Assembly: GCA_028551475.1 (NCBI GenBank)
Contig: CM052360.1
Coordinates: 13,194,501-13,258,500, forward strand
Length of the DNA: 64,000 nucleotides
From: Casuarina equisetifolia
Lineage: Eukaryota > Streptophyta > Magnoliopsida > Fagales > Casuarinaceae
Reading direction: 5' to 3'
Under the pieces are notes generated by a model, which ran no database searches, was not told where the DNA came from, and saw only the letters and a program-made list of their open reading frames with translations. The position numbers and the translations under genes are program-made. Numbering within the stretch: the stretch's first letter is position 1; every line of letters starts with the position of its first letter. Below are positions 26,214 through 37,976 of the stretch, piece after piece.

Positions 26214-26728
26214 AGAATTACAAGTACCCATTGCGTAATTCACTGTGGCCAAAGGAACTGCCGCTGTCAGTCCAGCACCAGTACCATTCACTTCCTGTAA
26301 AGGTGGGTAGTTTACGATCATTATCAAAGCTGAGGGTAAAATCTAAATTGTACGAGAATGCCCTTTAATTAGAACACACACCTTTTTCAGAAGGTATGTA
26401 GCGCATGAGGCAAAAGCAGAGAATATAGGTACAGTAAATACATTAACAGTATAGACAAAGGAGTGTTCCAAGAATTCAAAATCCTGCATTCACAAAATAA
26501 TTTCTCACATATATTAGTGACATGGGACTCATATAAAGCAATAAGTTCAATAATTTTCATAGAGGAAAACCACGTAAAGACAAACACCAAACTCAGAAGA
26601 AAATAAGACTGACAAAATCAACTCCGGTAACTCCCTATGAACTCTAAAGCACCAACCACTAGATGGTGCCTGCGGTTCATGTCAATCCAGGGTAAAAAGT
26701 TCCGCCAATAACACGACCAAGAAGATAC
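26214..26728 (-). pseudogene. STT3: STT3 oligosaccharyltransferase subunit fragment
   Basis: STT3 is the catalytic, many-times membrane-spanning subunit of the ER complex that transfers glycans to asparagine. Three consecutive exons are recognisable, best matching the plant STT3B form. About 26,652-26,728 reads YLLGRVIGGTFYPGLT and TAGTI with two in-frame stops (TGA, TAG). 26,382-26,483 (34 codons) includes NVFTVPIFSAFASCATYLLKK minus its last residue in the motif FTAPIFSAFASWATYLL. 26,214-26,294 (27 codons) starts EVNGTGAGLTAAV, then departs from the family after LAT. Splice signals (AG acceptors, GTGTGTG and GTGAGT donors) remain. The enzyme's upstream and downstream exons are absent, so this is a truncated, intron-bearing pseudogene and not a retrocopy. 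Confidence 0.72.
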
Positions 26729-27040
26729 CTTGAGAAAAAGGAAGAAACAAAAAAGTTTTAGAACAGCTATGTAAGATCTCACCAATGCGAAAAGGGAAGG
26801 ACCTTACAAGAATTTTCATGTGAGTTCATTTCTCCTTTCTCTTTTGTTTTTCTTTTATGATCAACAAATATATATCCTATGTCTAGAAGAAAGTACCATG
26901 TTTGGCAATTGCCCGAAAACACCCCATCAAAGGAATAGTATAGTTTGGGTGCAAAAATATCTCTGCCAGCACATTCACCACCTCCTCTTCTTTCAGTATA
27001 TAACCAGGTTTAATGTTCTTGTCGACAAAAGTTACTATAT

Positions 27041-27080
27041 GCTTATATATATAGAATATATAGAATATATAGATATATCT
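27041..27080. repeat. AT microsatellite
   Basis: An interrupted run of 'tata' and 'tatagaa' words, including three spaced copies of 'agaatatat', lies in a stretch without genes. Confidence 0.7.
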
Positions 27081-27572
27081 TGAAACTTATATACTAAGTT
27101 TGTGGCCCCTCGGTTGCTCTGAAACAAAAGGCACCTAGGATCAAAGCACTATATCATCATTTTTCTAAATTCTCCTAACTCCACAATGACGACAAGAACA
27201 CCAAACCTAGTCATATAGTAACTTTTGCTGAAACCAATTACCAGTACCGTAAGTCTATGTGCTTCTCTTGTTGGGTGCATATTTAATCACTTTTATTTTT
27301 ATCGTGGGTGGAGGAGGATCAAAAAAACTGAGCTATGGGTTGCCGAAACGAGTCGGCTATGGGCTTGATGAATTCGAGTAGGGAGGATCCGAGTAAGCTA
27401 GTTGGGTGCAACTAAATGAACAAGGTCAGATCGGACCCGGTTAGTGGGCCAAGAAAACAGGCCAGGCTTTTGAAATCAAATGTTGCACGAGCCGCCTGAT
27501 TTGAACCTAAAATAAGCTTCCAGAACTAGAAACTTCCTTTCTCTGTTCCTCTTGCTAAGAACTGAAGCAGCC

Positions 27573-27749
27573 ATGGAAGCAATACTCGCGGGCTGCGCAG
27601 AAAACAACCTTCGCCATTTATGTACCGAAACGCCATTTTCATCTGCAAGCGCCTCTGTGCCGATTTCCCCTCTGAGGTTGCTCTTTTTTCTTTCGCTATG
27701 TTCCTCTCCCTCTTGCTTCCTTCCTTCGTTTTCCGAGAAATGGTGCTAA
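27573..27749 (+). CDS. Short open frame in a GC-richer patch, unidentified
   Basis: A 58-residue frame starts at an ATG in a good context (gcagccATGG) and begins MEAILAGCAENNLRHLC, then a serine/alanine-rich stretch resembling an organelle-targeting leader. A possible splice donor (GAG|GTTGCT) lies at about 27,680. The surrounding 27,300-27,760 is richer in GC than its neighbours and contains pyrimidine-rich leader-like sequence just upstream. It may be the first exon of a gene or of another captured fragment. I do not recognise the protein and find no following exon, so this is a weak call. Confidence 0.2.
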   Translation: MEAILAGCAENNLRHLCTETPFSSASASVPISPLRLLFFLSLCSSPSCFLPSFSEKWC

Positions 27750-27759
27750 CAACAAAGAG

Positions 27760-29120
27760 AGAAAACTTACTTAATTGAAATCGTAATATTGCGTCTTGGT
27801 AACCCAAGCGGACATCAGCGCATATTGTCAAGAGTGATACTCGGCCTTGTCAAAACCTTAATTTAATCTAGTTTCTTCTTTCTGTAGTTGATAAATCTCA
27901 AAAATTTGGAAGGTTTTAATATACAGGTTTTGATTTGATTATTGATTACTGTTCATCCCAAAAATACATGCTATTGGATTTAAAATCTATAACCAAACTC
28001 AACAAGTCTCCCCATATGTGACACAATCCCATAACCATTTCTCATGATGATTTTAATTATTAAAGAAATAAAAATCAAATTCCTTACTTTTTGTCCACTA
28101 AGATTTTGGGTACAAATCTTTAACAAACATATAGAGAGATTTTGAATTCATTTATAGCTCCATTGCACAAGAAACCTCATTACAATTTATCTACATAATT
28201 AGTACCATTTTTTTTATTTCTTTTAGTTTCTCATGCTTTTTGCAATATCACAACCAATTTTCCATCATGCTAAAACATGTACAAACCACTTGTCCAATTT
28301 GTATTTTTTTTTTTGCCTTCCTTTTTATGTTTCTTCTTCAAAAACACCTCATTTAGGCCTTTTAAGCCAACAAGACCCATAGTTTCCATTAAAGGACATC
28401 CCATTATTCACACCAGAATCTTTTTTGTATTAGCATTTGCAAAAGTACTTTTCTTACTTTTAGAAGAACTACTGATATTGATTTAGGTAGAATTATAAAC
28501 AATAGAAGTACTCACATAACATCACCCAAATAATGCCCAGTTATGAAACATAAACAGGTCGAATATATTCCCTAAGTTGGATAAGAAGAAGTGAGAAAGA
28601 GAAAGGGAGGAACGCAGCTCCCTAGCACAAGTACAGATGACACCTAGGAGAACAAACCTAAATCATGGTCTGCCAAAAATTAGGTGTGCACTTTGTCAAT
28701 GTTTTTATTTTCCAAAAATCAAGGAAAAAACTAGTCCAAGATTTCACCTCAGATCTCTCTCTCTTAAAGAGCTCATTCCATCCAAATAGCTTCCTTAAAG
28801 CAATAAATCAAATAGAAAAAATTGTTCTACTATGGTATGTATCAACCGACAATTCATTACAACACGGATCCCTACATATATGATGATTCTATCAAAATAC
28901 CTATGGTGGGAAACATTTTATATAGATAGCTTAGCACAGAGATATTTAACATGCTTTTGATACACAATGATCAATCCAATAGAATCACAAACCCTAATGA
29001 CTTGGTAAGTAATTTTCTTAAAATAAGTTCAAAACGTGAAATTAGAAATCCAATTAAATCCAAAGGTATATGTCCGAGGCATTCCATTAAATCAAATATG
29101 TGGTAGGAAAATAAATGATA
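27760..29120. other. Stretch without a supported gene
   Basis: AT-rich sequence with T-rich runs and short open frames lacking domains. I looked here on the minus strand for the next MDN1 exon (the part after the Walker A motif, with the conserved HMDD and GWQPG-like motifs) and did not see it. Confidence 0.4.
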
Positions 29121-30699
29121 TACCTTGATTTCCATTATCCAAGGCCAACTTTTTGATAAGAGCAGATTTTCCAGCACCAGCAGGACCATGAAAAAGAACA
29201 TGCCACTTTTGGTTCACTGCCAACATAACCATCTCAAAACTTTCTCATAACTAATGTTAACAGAAACAAGTTGCCACTTGATTTATCATCCTTGAAGATA
29301 CAAAAGCATATTGGCCATAAAAATCAAAGATAAAAGAACCATGGTGAAGTAGGTAAGGTATTTCAACATGTTTTAGGTTGACAATTCTCGCACAATAAAA
29401 AATATAAACAGCAAGGTGCAATGCAAATAAGTGCTAGAATTACTATGTAATAGATTATTTCTTTTTATGATAAATCCTACCAGGTTACAAGCTTTTTATT
29501 CCGTGTTGGAGGCCCAAAGTCACAGAGCTGTAAAAAGGGTATTTCTAAGGCCAAATGTCCAGAAGGTTGGAGACAATTCCCCTAGTTGAAATCAATACTT
29601 GTACTAAGACAACTTAACTTCTTCTGTTCAAGTGACTCAACACAATAGCCAGCCTTCTCCAGTGATGTATCTAAAAGGAATTTTTCCAAGCTAAAATTGG
29701 AAAAAGAAATATGAATATTTATGATACCACAAATTACTTAAATTTCAATTTGTTAACATCATTTTTCTTAGGGTTAAAATACCAGTTGTAATAAACATGT
29801 AAATGCTTCTTTAGTCTCCATGCAAAAGTCTGCAGTAGGTCTATCACTTGATCTAACAACCATTGACAAAACCTGTATTCCACACCACCTAATGTCTGCA
29901 ACAATATCTACATTTACATCAATATTGGCCACCTACTTTACAAGGTCCAAGAAATAGGACCAATCACAAAGTTTAGAAAATATTTTTGAGTCTACTAAAG
30001 GAGGCAGTAAGAAGTCTAAGCAACTTGTAGAGTCCGAGTTCCAGCTTGATAAAAAAACAAAATCAACTCCAACTGTGAGAAGATTGCTTCAGAAAGAATT
30101 CATGGATCTTTTTAATACCATATAGGTGCTAATAGTTCCACCACCATACCCAAGCTGATGTTAATAAGAAGATTAACAAACACATGATAAAGAAGTCAAT
30201 CATTCCACACGATTGGAGAATGCGTAACACACCATGGATTGAGTCACACCAACATAGTTATGGTCTCAAAAGCATCATCTTTCAAAGACATTTTTCTTTT
30301 TCATTCCAATAAGCAATAAAGATTTATTTAAATCTCACTAACAAACTCCCAAAAAAAGGAAATACATAACAATGCATCAAACAATAAAAAATCTAGCACA
30401 AGCACATGCTAATCAGAATATCAATATCACGCACACACTAAAATAGAAACTATGTAACAAGTAAAAAAATGATGACCATAGATACAAGCTTTTTTGTAAT
30501 GTATGTGGAAAATGCAAAATTTCCTCTACTTTCCAAGTGACTAAAAAAAAGTGGAAATAACAAGCATAATTGTAACACATGGATTGACCCTTTAAGAAAA
30601 AGAAAAGTAAAATCTAAAATGTTAACATAAGGACATGAACAATAAAGTAAGTTGAGAACAAGGTACAATCCACATATTACAAACAATATGTATTAATTT

Positions 30700-31550
30700 T
30701 GTAATTTCTTAATTGTAACCAATGTTTCCATTTTTTTCTTTTTTTCTTTTTTTCTTTTAGGGGGGGTAAGGGTGCAGGGGTTGTGATGTAGTTTGTGATG
30801 GGCAATGGAGTGAACTTTGGATTATAAAGAGATTGGAATGGAATAATAACAAGAAATTCATAAATATAAAGGGTTGGAAAGGTAAAGACTAAAAAATAAA
30901 AGACTAAAAGGAAAAGACAATAATTTAAGTGTAGGAATAAAATAATTGAATGTAAAAGGCTAGAAAATAACAACATGAAATTTAGAACAGCAAAGTTGAA
31001 AAGAAATGAAACTCTTTCTGACCTCAAAGGGTTCTCTCTTGAAAGTTATCTCAAAAGTTCTACTTACAACTGAAATAACAATCTCTTTAAATAGACAACT
31101 AAACCTAATGCTAAAAGGATCTGGATACTTAAAACCTAAGTTTGGTAGGATCTAGTGTCCTTAAAATCAAGGAAAATAAAAACTAACCAAATTAATATCC
31201 TAAAAAAATCAGGGATAGGATCACAACAAATTAGGGACCTTAAAATAATAAGAATCTTAACAAGAATGGAAACTCCATGTAGTAGAAATCTTAAAAGGTA
31301 TGGAAACTACAAATAGTAGGAATCTTTCTAAATATGGAAACTCCAAATAAGTCAAACTTTTTTTGTTTGGGCTTGGACCTAACAAATTACATTGTAGCCC
31401 TAATTTTTTGTCACAAGAATCAACAAAACTTAGGCTTTCTCGTTACCTTGGCCTTTAGGCATCTCCATATTAAGGTTGGGGAAGGTGTATAGGGAAGAAA
31501 TCCTTCTATATTGCTCCCCTATTGCCTAATAGGAAACCTATTCATGTAAT
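30700..31550 (-). mobile_element. Diverged LTR related to the 21,955-24,847 family
   Basis: Read on the minus strand, 31,060-31,170 matches the TATTTAAA box, the 'ttgtaag' leader and the 'ggatc' duplication region of the TGATGCG-type LTR, but with many changes. Flanking parts have the same order of A/T-rich blocks. It also contains about three copies of a roughly 32-bp unit with 'tatggaaact' (about 31,255-31,350). Ends and target duplication are not resolved. It lies within the MDN1 intron. Confidence 0.5.
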
Positions 31551-31701
31551 TTGATTAAAGAGAAAATAAAATAAAATAAAATAAAAGATACCTTCACAAC
31601 TACCAATTCAACAAAATATACACGAGATTATAATCATACAACCATCCAAGAAGAAGCTTATTAAAAAGTCATGTATAGCAATACATAATTCTATCATAAC
31701 T

Positions 31702-33110
31702 TGTTAGATCCTATAGCAACCTAAGAAAGGGGTGAATTAGGTTTCTAAAAAATTCGGTCTTTTTTGTTTTTCCTATGTCAAACAATCAAGTTAGCAAACA
31801 AGATTATTACATAAGATAAAGACACAAATTTTTAGAAGGTGGTTCAACCTAAACCACCTTGGCACTTACTCCACCCCACTCTAGCAACAACTTGTTAAAG
31901 TCACTCTTCAATCAATTAATAAATTGATTACAAGGGAGAACCACTCCCTAAATCCCAATTACAAATTCTCTTCCCAAGAATTTCAACAAAGAGTAGCAAT
32001 TAGGTATAATTTCAAATTTATCTTCTGTAAGATATCAATTCAAGTTCAGAAGCTTTAAATAAGTTCTAGAGATTTAATACAACATAATATGGACAAAAGC
32101 CTTAAATTTACATGAACCTAAGCACTATTCATTCATATAAAATCAGCTCAAATAAGATATGAAATAAAAAGCAATCTAATTTTCTAACATGTATACCAAA
32201 GTAGTAATGAACTTAGAGTAGAATTACCAAAATGTAGAACAAATTTCATAAACTTGAAAAAGCTTGAGTGAAAAGTATAAGTTTCAATGAACAATCTTGC
32301 TTTCTCTATAATTTTCAAACTAACCAATAACAATGAGTAAAATACACTCAAATAGCTTCAAGATAACTCATATTTCACTTCAAACAACCATTCTGACACC
32401 TCTTAAGCAAGTCACCTCTTCTTCCCATTGGAGCCCTAAATTTTCATCTTATCTCTCTCATTTTTGGGCCGTTTAAGAGAGGAAAGAGAAAAGCTAGTCA
32501 TTCTATCTCTAAGTCATTCAAAATTGAGCTTCCAAATGCTATCGTTTGGTTAAGATTTTAAGTTACTAATTTGGAGCTTCACAGACCAAAAAAGGGGTCA
32601 CCGGGTTGAATTTTTGGGTCTCTCTTGAATCCTTTTTAATTATCTTCAATCTTGAATCAAATCATTGTGGGTACTTCAAAGATTGATAGATCACCTTTTG
32701 GCTTACAAAAGCCATTTGAAATCGTCTTTAGAAACTCTCTAATCTACTTCCAATTTCTCTTTTGAGTAGTTAAGGTACAAACTCGAAGAACTCCTCAATT
32801 TCTTCAAATTAATTTTCTATGAACAATGGGTCTTTGATTTTTCTTCATAGAACTGTTCCCCTCTTTGTTAGCTTTCCAACGAGCCACTTTGTAGCTTAAT
32901 TGGAGTTGAAATCGGCATCCAAATATAATGGCGAAGTCATGATGTTGTGGGTTGCTAGGTTTAGAAACAGTTTGCAAGTGCAGATAGCTTTATGGGTCCA
33001 CATGCAGGTTGTGAGAATAGGTTTGAGTCTCGCACACAGGTCGCACTTCTGGACCTGGGTCGCATGCGTGGGTCGCACTTTGGGCTAGATTACAAGTCAT
33101 GCGCCTTGCG
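31702..33110 (-). mobile_element. Copia LTR in MDN1 intron (family of 2,342-10,508)
   Basis: On the plus strand it opens with TGTTAGATCCTATAGCAACC, the reverse complement of the end of the 8,767-10,508 LTR. It keeps the same order of blocks, down to the GGTCGCA-rich part at 32,990-33,080. The far end is not resolved and no internal region follows, so it is probably a solo or partial LTR. It sits between the first recognised MDN1 exon and the rest. Confidence 0.7.
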
Positions 33111-33739
33111 ATAATTTAATATAAACCTGCATGAAATAGCCAAGACTTATCTTGAGTATATAACAATGACAATTAAGATCTTCAAGCTAAGTTCTAATAA
33201 GAAACCTTTTTGCTTATCCAATATTATATGGAAATTAAGGAAAGCTATCTATACTAATGTGTCCATAAAAACACAAATTTACAGTAATAATGCTACTTAT
33301 TGCATTCATTCCACATGACCTAACATATACACACAAGGACAATCCAATGCACCATGCAAAATTTTGCTTCTCTCAATGCTAGGATCCATTAAAATACCTG
33401 GCATAGAAGAAAGTAAGGAAATAGTTAATGGTTAAAGAATGACATAAACAAGTAGAAAAAAAGCTATGTATTACTAATTAGAAATCAATTATGAAATAGA
33501 GACCAACACCAAAATGTTGGATGAGAATATGAGCCTACCCCAATAAACAAAGAGCCAAATCAAGGGCTCGATAGGCTGCCAAACAAGCAAGCTCATGAAC
33601 ATCTAAACCCTTACTAGCTTGATTGTAGAGCTCAGTTAGACTAGTAGCTTCATTCAAAACTGTTGATGTATCACTAGCATTGGATTTTAAATTGGGCATA
33701 ATCCAAAGCAAGGCCATAGCTTTGTTAACAATCTGTGGA

Positions 33740-34400
33740 AATTATAGGGCCTATAAAAATGAGTCTATGTAGTCCCTAGGGAGATATAAAAGAACGTAAG
33801 CAATAATACTAATAACTAAGTGTTGGGTTATTTGTAAAGTATTACAAAGTTAAGGTTGACAGAGTTCCTCAGTCTTTCTCAATCATAAGACTAAAATTGT
33901 AATAGTTAAATTTTTTAGTGGAAAGAAGAGGGAGTAAGACATTGTTAGTCTGAACTTTTAAAAATATCTTGTGTTAGTATATGTACATATGCGTGCTTTG
34001 ATCCCTTGTGAAGGAATTATGCCAAAAAATTCCTAACAGCTTTGTTGTTGAACTCTAGAACTTTGAACCCAAAAGAGAGAAAAAGTAACTTTGCCATCAA
34101 TTATGGTGTTGGTTGCTTTGCTTTAGCTATTGGTTTCTCTTTCTCCTTATGGAGTCTTAGTCTTCTTTGAAAAGCTTTTGTGTTACACTAGATCCTCCAT
34201 TGCTAAATGCTCTAAGAGTATTTGTTGGCATTCATAGCAGTTAGAAGAGGAAGAAAGCTTTTTTTTCAAGTTTTTGCAATTGTGTTCAAGAAGTACATGC
34301 ACTTCGCTATAAATGAAACAAAGCGCCAAACTAACTTGGCCCCTTCTCCTTTATAGGTATGAGTCCATCGTATTGTAATTTAAGTTGACTTGGTTTATGT
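33740..34400. other. Stretch without a supported gene
   Basis: AT-rich sequence to the right of the MDN1 exon. No upstream MDN1 exon was found on the minus strand. Confidence 0.4.
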
Positions 34401-36428
34401 TCAAAGATAAGGTGGGACCAATCCCATCTGATAGCCACACTATACAACCACACAAGCAACTTGCTTCATGGCAAGTTGATTGTCTTCTTCATTCCTTTGA
34501 CATGCCACAACCAATTTAATAGCAATCGGGAAACATAGCATACATGAAGGGATAGTTTTTATTTGTATTATTTTACTTGTAAAGTTTTTCCTATAAATGT
34601 GGTGAATGTTGTAAAAGCAATTATAATGGGAATCATTTCTCCCATCTTGTAATGGTTTTGCTTGTGCTTCAATAAATTAGTTTTTTTATCCATTTTTTTT
34701 ATTCTTTAAAATATTTTGACATGATATCAAAGCAAGGTTTTGAATTTGTCTCTTAAATTAGTTTTTTTGTGCTCAATTTTTCAACCAAAAACTAGTCTTT
34801 ATTTGTAACTCTCTTCTACTTCTGCAATCAATAGTTTTTTTTTAAAAAAATGAAATGTGGGTGAATTTCTCACTGAAATTCTCTCTTTTATGCCCTAGGA
34901 GACAACAAGTTCTTTCTAAAGAAGACAACTTTGTTTGTTGGCAGTGCCCCTTAAACATGATGTTGTATCCTACGTTGCTAGAAGACAACGATGTTGTATT
35001 CTATAGGAACTTAAGTACTCCTACATACAACGATGTTTTCTACTCATTACTACAGTAATGTTGTCTTAAGCACATATATCATTGTTTAGCTCCTTAATGC
35101 TAATGACATTGTTCTAAGTAACAAACATGACGTTGTTCTTGCCTTTCAATGCAAATGACACCATTTTCATTTTCCCCAATTCACTGCAATGTTCAAAAAC
35201 TATTTGACCCACTCTTGTAGCTATCGTGATGGCAATACATATGTGCCACTGCATTGAAGCAATTCTCAAAGGTGAAATCCTTTGCACACCAATAGTTCAC
35301 CCTTGCATAACAATAGTCCACCACTACACATGCCGCGATGCCCCTACACCCGAACTAGAGAATTAGGTCACCCAAGTCATTAACTACTTTGACCTGTTAT
35401 ATTTTGCACATTGAAGACACATATGGTAGCATTAGTGGCCATTAAGTTCATCGAAACATCCAATTACGTGGTGTGTGTGAAACGATGACCATTACATTGT
35501 CAATTAAGAACAAATTAGGGCTTATAGCCGACTCTTACTCGAAACTTAATTCCACCTTTCTTCTTTGCCCACTTTGGGACCAATGTAACTTAGTATGTTA
35601 CAGTTGGATCCTCAATTCATTTTTTGACCACCTCCATGACAGCCTAATCTACACATGGACATTGCCGCCACGTGGGTAAAGCTCTATGCTCAATACCATC
35701 AGGTTGACCCATTTAGGGTTTACAACCTGAGTAACAATTTGTGCTTAATCTAGCAAGGTAGGGAGCTATTTTTAGCTTTGGAACAAATTTGAGTCCTTAA
35801 TTGAACTCATACCCATAAATGGCAAGTTTTGGCCCTTGGAAAAGCCATTAGGAAACAATGAAGTTTTATTAGCTCCTTCATGGTGTAGACGGCTACTATT
35901 TAAGCCTTAGAGAACAAACCTTGATGATGTAACCTTTCCTTGATCTGATGAAAACCTATTTGATGCCCTACAAGGTGGAATACCATCGAAGCATCATGGG
36001 GAAGATGGTTGGAGAAACAACATTTGTTAGGGCAAAAATAAGCCTCAACACAATCGCTCTTGGTGCATGCATTGGCTTTGTTATAGCAAGCATGTCTTTT
36101 AGGACGAGCACATGCAATATGCATGAGTTCAAAAACGTGTTGTTCTCGCTAAAAGTTGGGCAAAATGACAAGCTATTTAAAGGAGGTGAAAATGATATGT
36201 TGTTTAAAGGAGGCAAAAATGACAAGTTGTTTAAAGGGGGCGAATCAAAAAATGTGATTTTTGTGGCAAAAAGTGGCATAAAAAGAAAAAATGCTACCAA
36301 TTAATTGGCCTACAATACGACTACTACAAGATTTATGAGCATGAAAGAAAGGAATATTGTAAGTTAAATGTATATCCACCAGGGCACAAGAATCATAAGG
36401 AAGAGGGTAAGGCGAATTTGGTGACAAT

Positions 36429-37976
36429 TGTTGAAAATCATGTGTTTGTATGTTTTGGTTGAGAAAAATTTTATTATTACATTTGAATATATGTTTAAAT
36501 TTGTGTGCACATATTAAACATCAAAGGAAGTAAAAGGTGTGCAAATTATAATATCAATTAATGATATTATAAAGTAGCCGGGTTCCTATATTTCACTATC
36601 AAACATCAAATATGAAGTTAATTTGATTTATTTTATGTATATTTTAATTAGTAGTTTAATTCATATTATTTTTTATATTAAAGAAATGTGATACTTGGAA
36701 TTGGTGTGCTTATAGGTACATTTGAAAAGCAAAGGTTTGTTACATTAGAGTACACATCTTCATTGGACCAACTATATATATATATATGTGTACATGAGAC
36801 ATATATATATATCTGGAGCCCATGAAGCTAAGGCCTGTGAAAGTGTAGCCTGCGAAACTGAAGCCCATGAGAAGTAAAGTTGAAGCCCGTGAGATGTGAG
36901 ACTGAAGCCCGTGAGATGCAAAACTAGAGCCCGTGAGATGTGAAGCTGGAGACTAGCACCTTTCACTTAAACAAAATAGCAACATCTTGAGTAGATAAGA
37001 GCTTAAGCTCTTATGTCAAACCCGTCTGAAGCCTTAGCCGCACACTCGACTAAAGCCACCTTCCTCCTCTCGATCTTTCTCACGACGCCGACTCCAACGA
37101 GAAGAAGGATGAAGCGACTAAGTATCAGAATGACTATTTTGTTGTTAAAATCATGATCTACAGTTGTGTGATGTTGTGTCTATCAAATCTCAATGGAAGA
37201 AATTCAAACAGGTTTGAACTGAAACCCTAACATGTTCAAGGTTTGAATATCTACTATAAAAGGGAGCTTCAGATGAGTATTTATACTTGTTGATTGATAT
37301 ACCTGCTAATTTAATCAAAAGAGATTGAAGCTTTCATTGATTTGTTCTTGCTACCATGTTCTTCAATTCTTGAAGAAAAAGAAAATCTTCCATGATATTT
37401 CCTAAATTCGTTATCTTATAAATATCATCTAATAGATCGATCTTTGTATGTGCTAGATTATCTAAAACATTATTTGCACAGAAAGATCCATGTAAATTCG
37501 AAACCCTAGTTTTTGTGAAAATTGGAGATTTCATGATTAGAGCTTGAATTAATTCTTTATACATTCAATTAGCTCTTTGGTAAGTTTAAATCCTCACTCA
37601 TATCATATATTTGAGGAATTAGCTTGATGTACTAAGGTTTTTATAAACCTAACTTTGTAACTGAGAGTTGTATAACTTCTTTTAAGGAGTTATGGGGTGT
37701 AGGAAAGGTGCTCTCCTAGTTTGAAATAAAATAGACTTCAACTTGGTTTAAGTTAAAGGAGAAAAGGGTGGAAGTAGGTAAAAAGTGACGAACCATCGTG
37801 AAATTTTTTAATGTGATTTTTCTATTATGATTTATATTCATAGGCTCTGATATTATTGTGATAATTAACCTTATTGTGATTGCTAAGTAAGAAATCAAAA
37901 AGAAGAATTATTTAAATTAACTAAAGTTCAAAATATCCAATTCAACCCCCTTCTTAGATAGCCATAAAACCTAACA
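36429..37976 (+). mobile_element. Solo LTR nested in the Copia element
   Basis: A 1.55-kb LTR starts TGTTGAAAA and ends CCTAACA. It is flanked by near-matching 5-bp sequences ACAAT (36,424-36,428) and ACAAC (37,977-37,981). Its first 180 bp match the LTR at 18,096, including the 20-bp block 'aaaggtgtgcaaattataat'. It has an internal run of about 23-bp units at 36,826-36,960. No gag follows it, unlike the 18,096 copy, so it is a solo LTR. Confidence 0.8.
36826..36960 (+). repeat. Short tandem repeat in solo LTR
   Basis: About five to six degenerate copies of a roughly 23-bp unit around 'gaagcccgtgagatg'. The homologous part of the 18,096 LTR (about 18,490-18,520) has only one or two 'agcccg' words, so the repeat expanded in this copy. 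Confidence 0.7.

Larger units (their letters stand above)
29124..33732 (-). pseudogene. MDN1: MDN1 (midasin) partial pseudogene with introns
   Basis: MDN1 is the giant nuclear AAA-ATPase that releases assembly factors from pre-60S ribosomes; only its N-terminal part is here. Exons in gene order: 33,539-33,732 (GLDVHELACLAAYRALDLA); about 29,783-30,044 (KLCDWSYFLDLV, then IRWCGIQVLSMVVRSSDR); 29,481-29,690 (LLDTSLEKAG, then GPPTRNKKLVTW); and 29,124-29,243, which carries the first Walker A motif (HGPAGAGKSALIKKLA). In-frame stops interrupt the second and third of these, and the second also changes frame. A decayed exon may lie near 33,360-33,410. The exons that follow Walker A are missing, and no first exon is found upstream. 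Kept introns rule out a retrocopy. Two LTR-type insertions (about 30,700-33,110) lie in the large intron. Identity rests on remembered family motifs in order, which agree over four exons. Confidence 0.78.

Noticed and set aside
32900-33088. Open frames on both strands
   Set aside because: They fall in the GGTCGCA-rich part of a Copia LTR. The open frames result from raised GC content, not from a gene.
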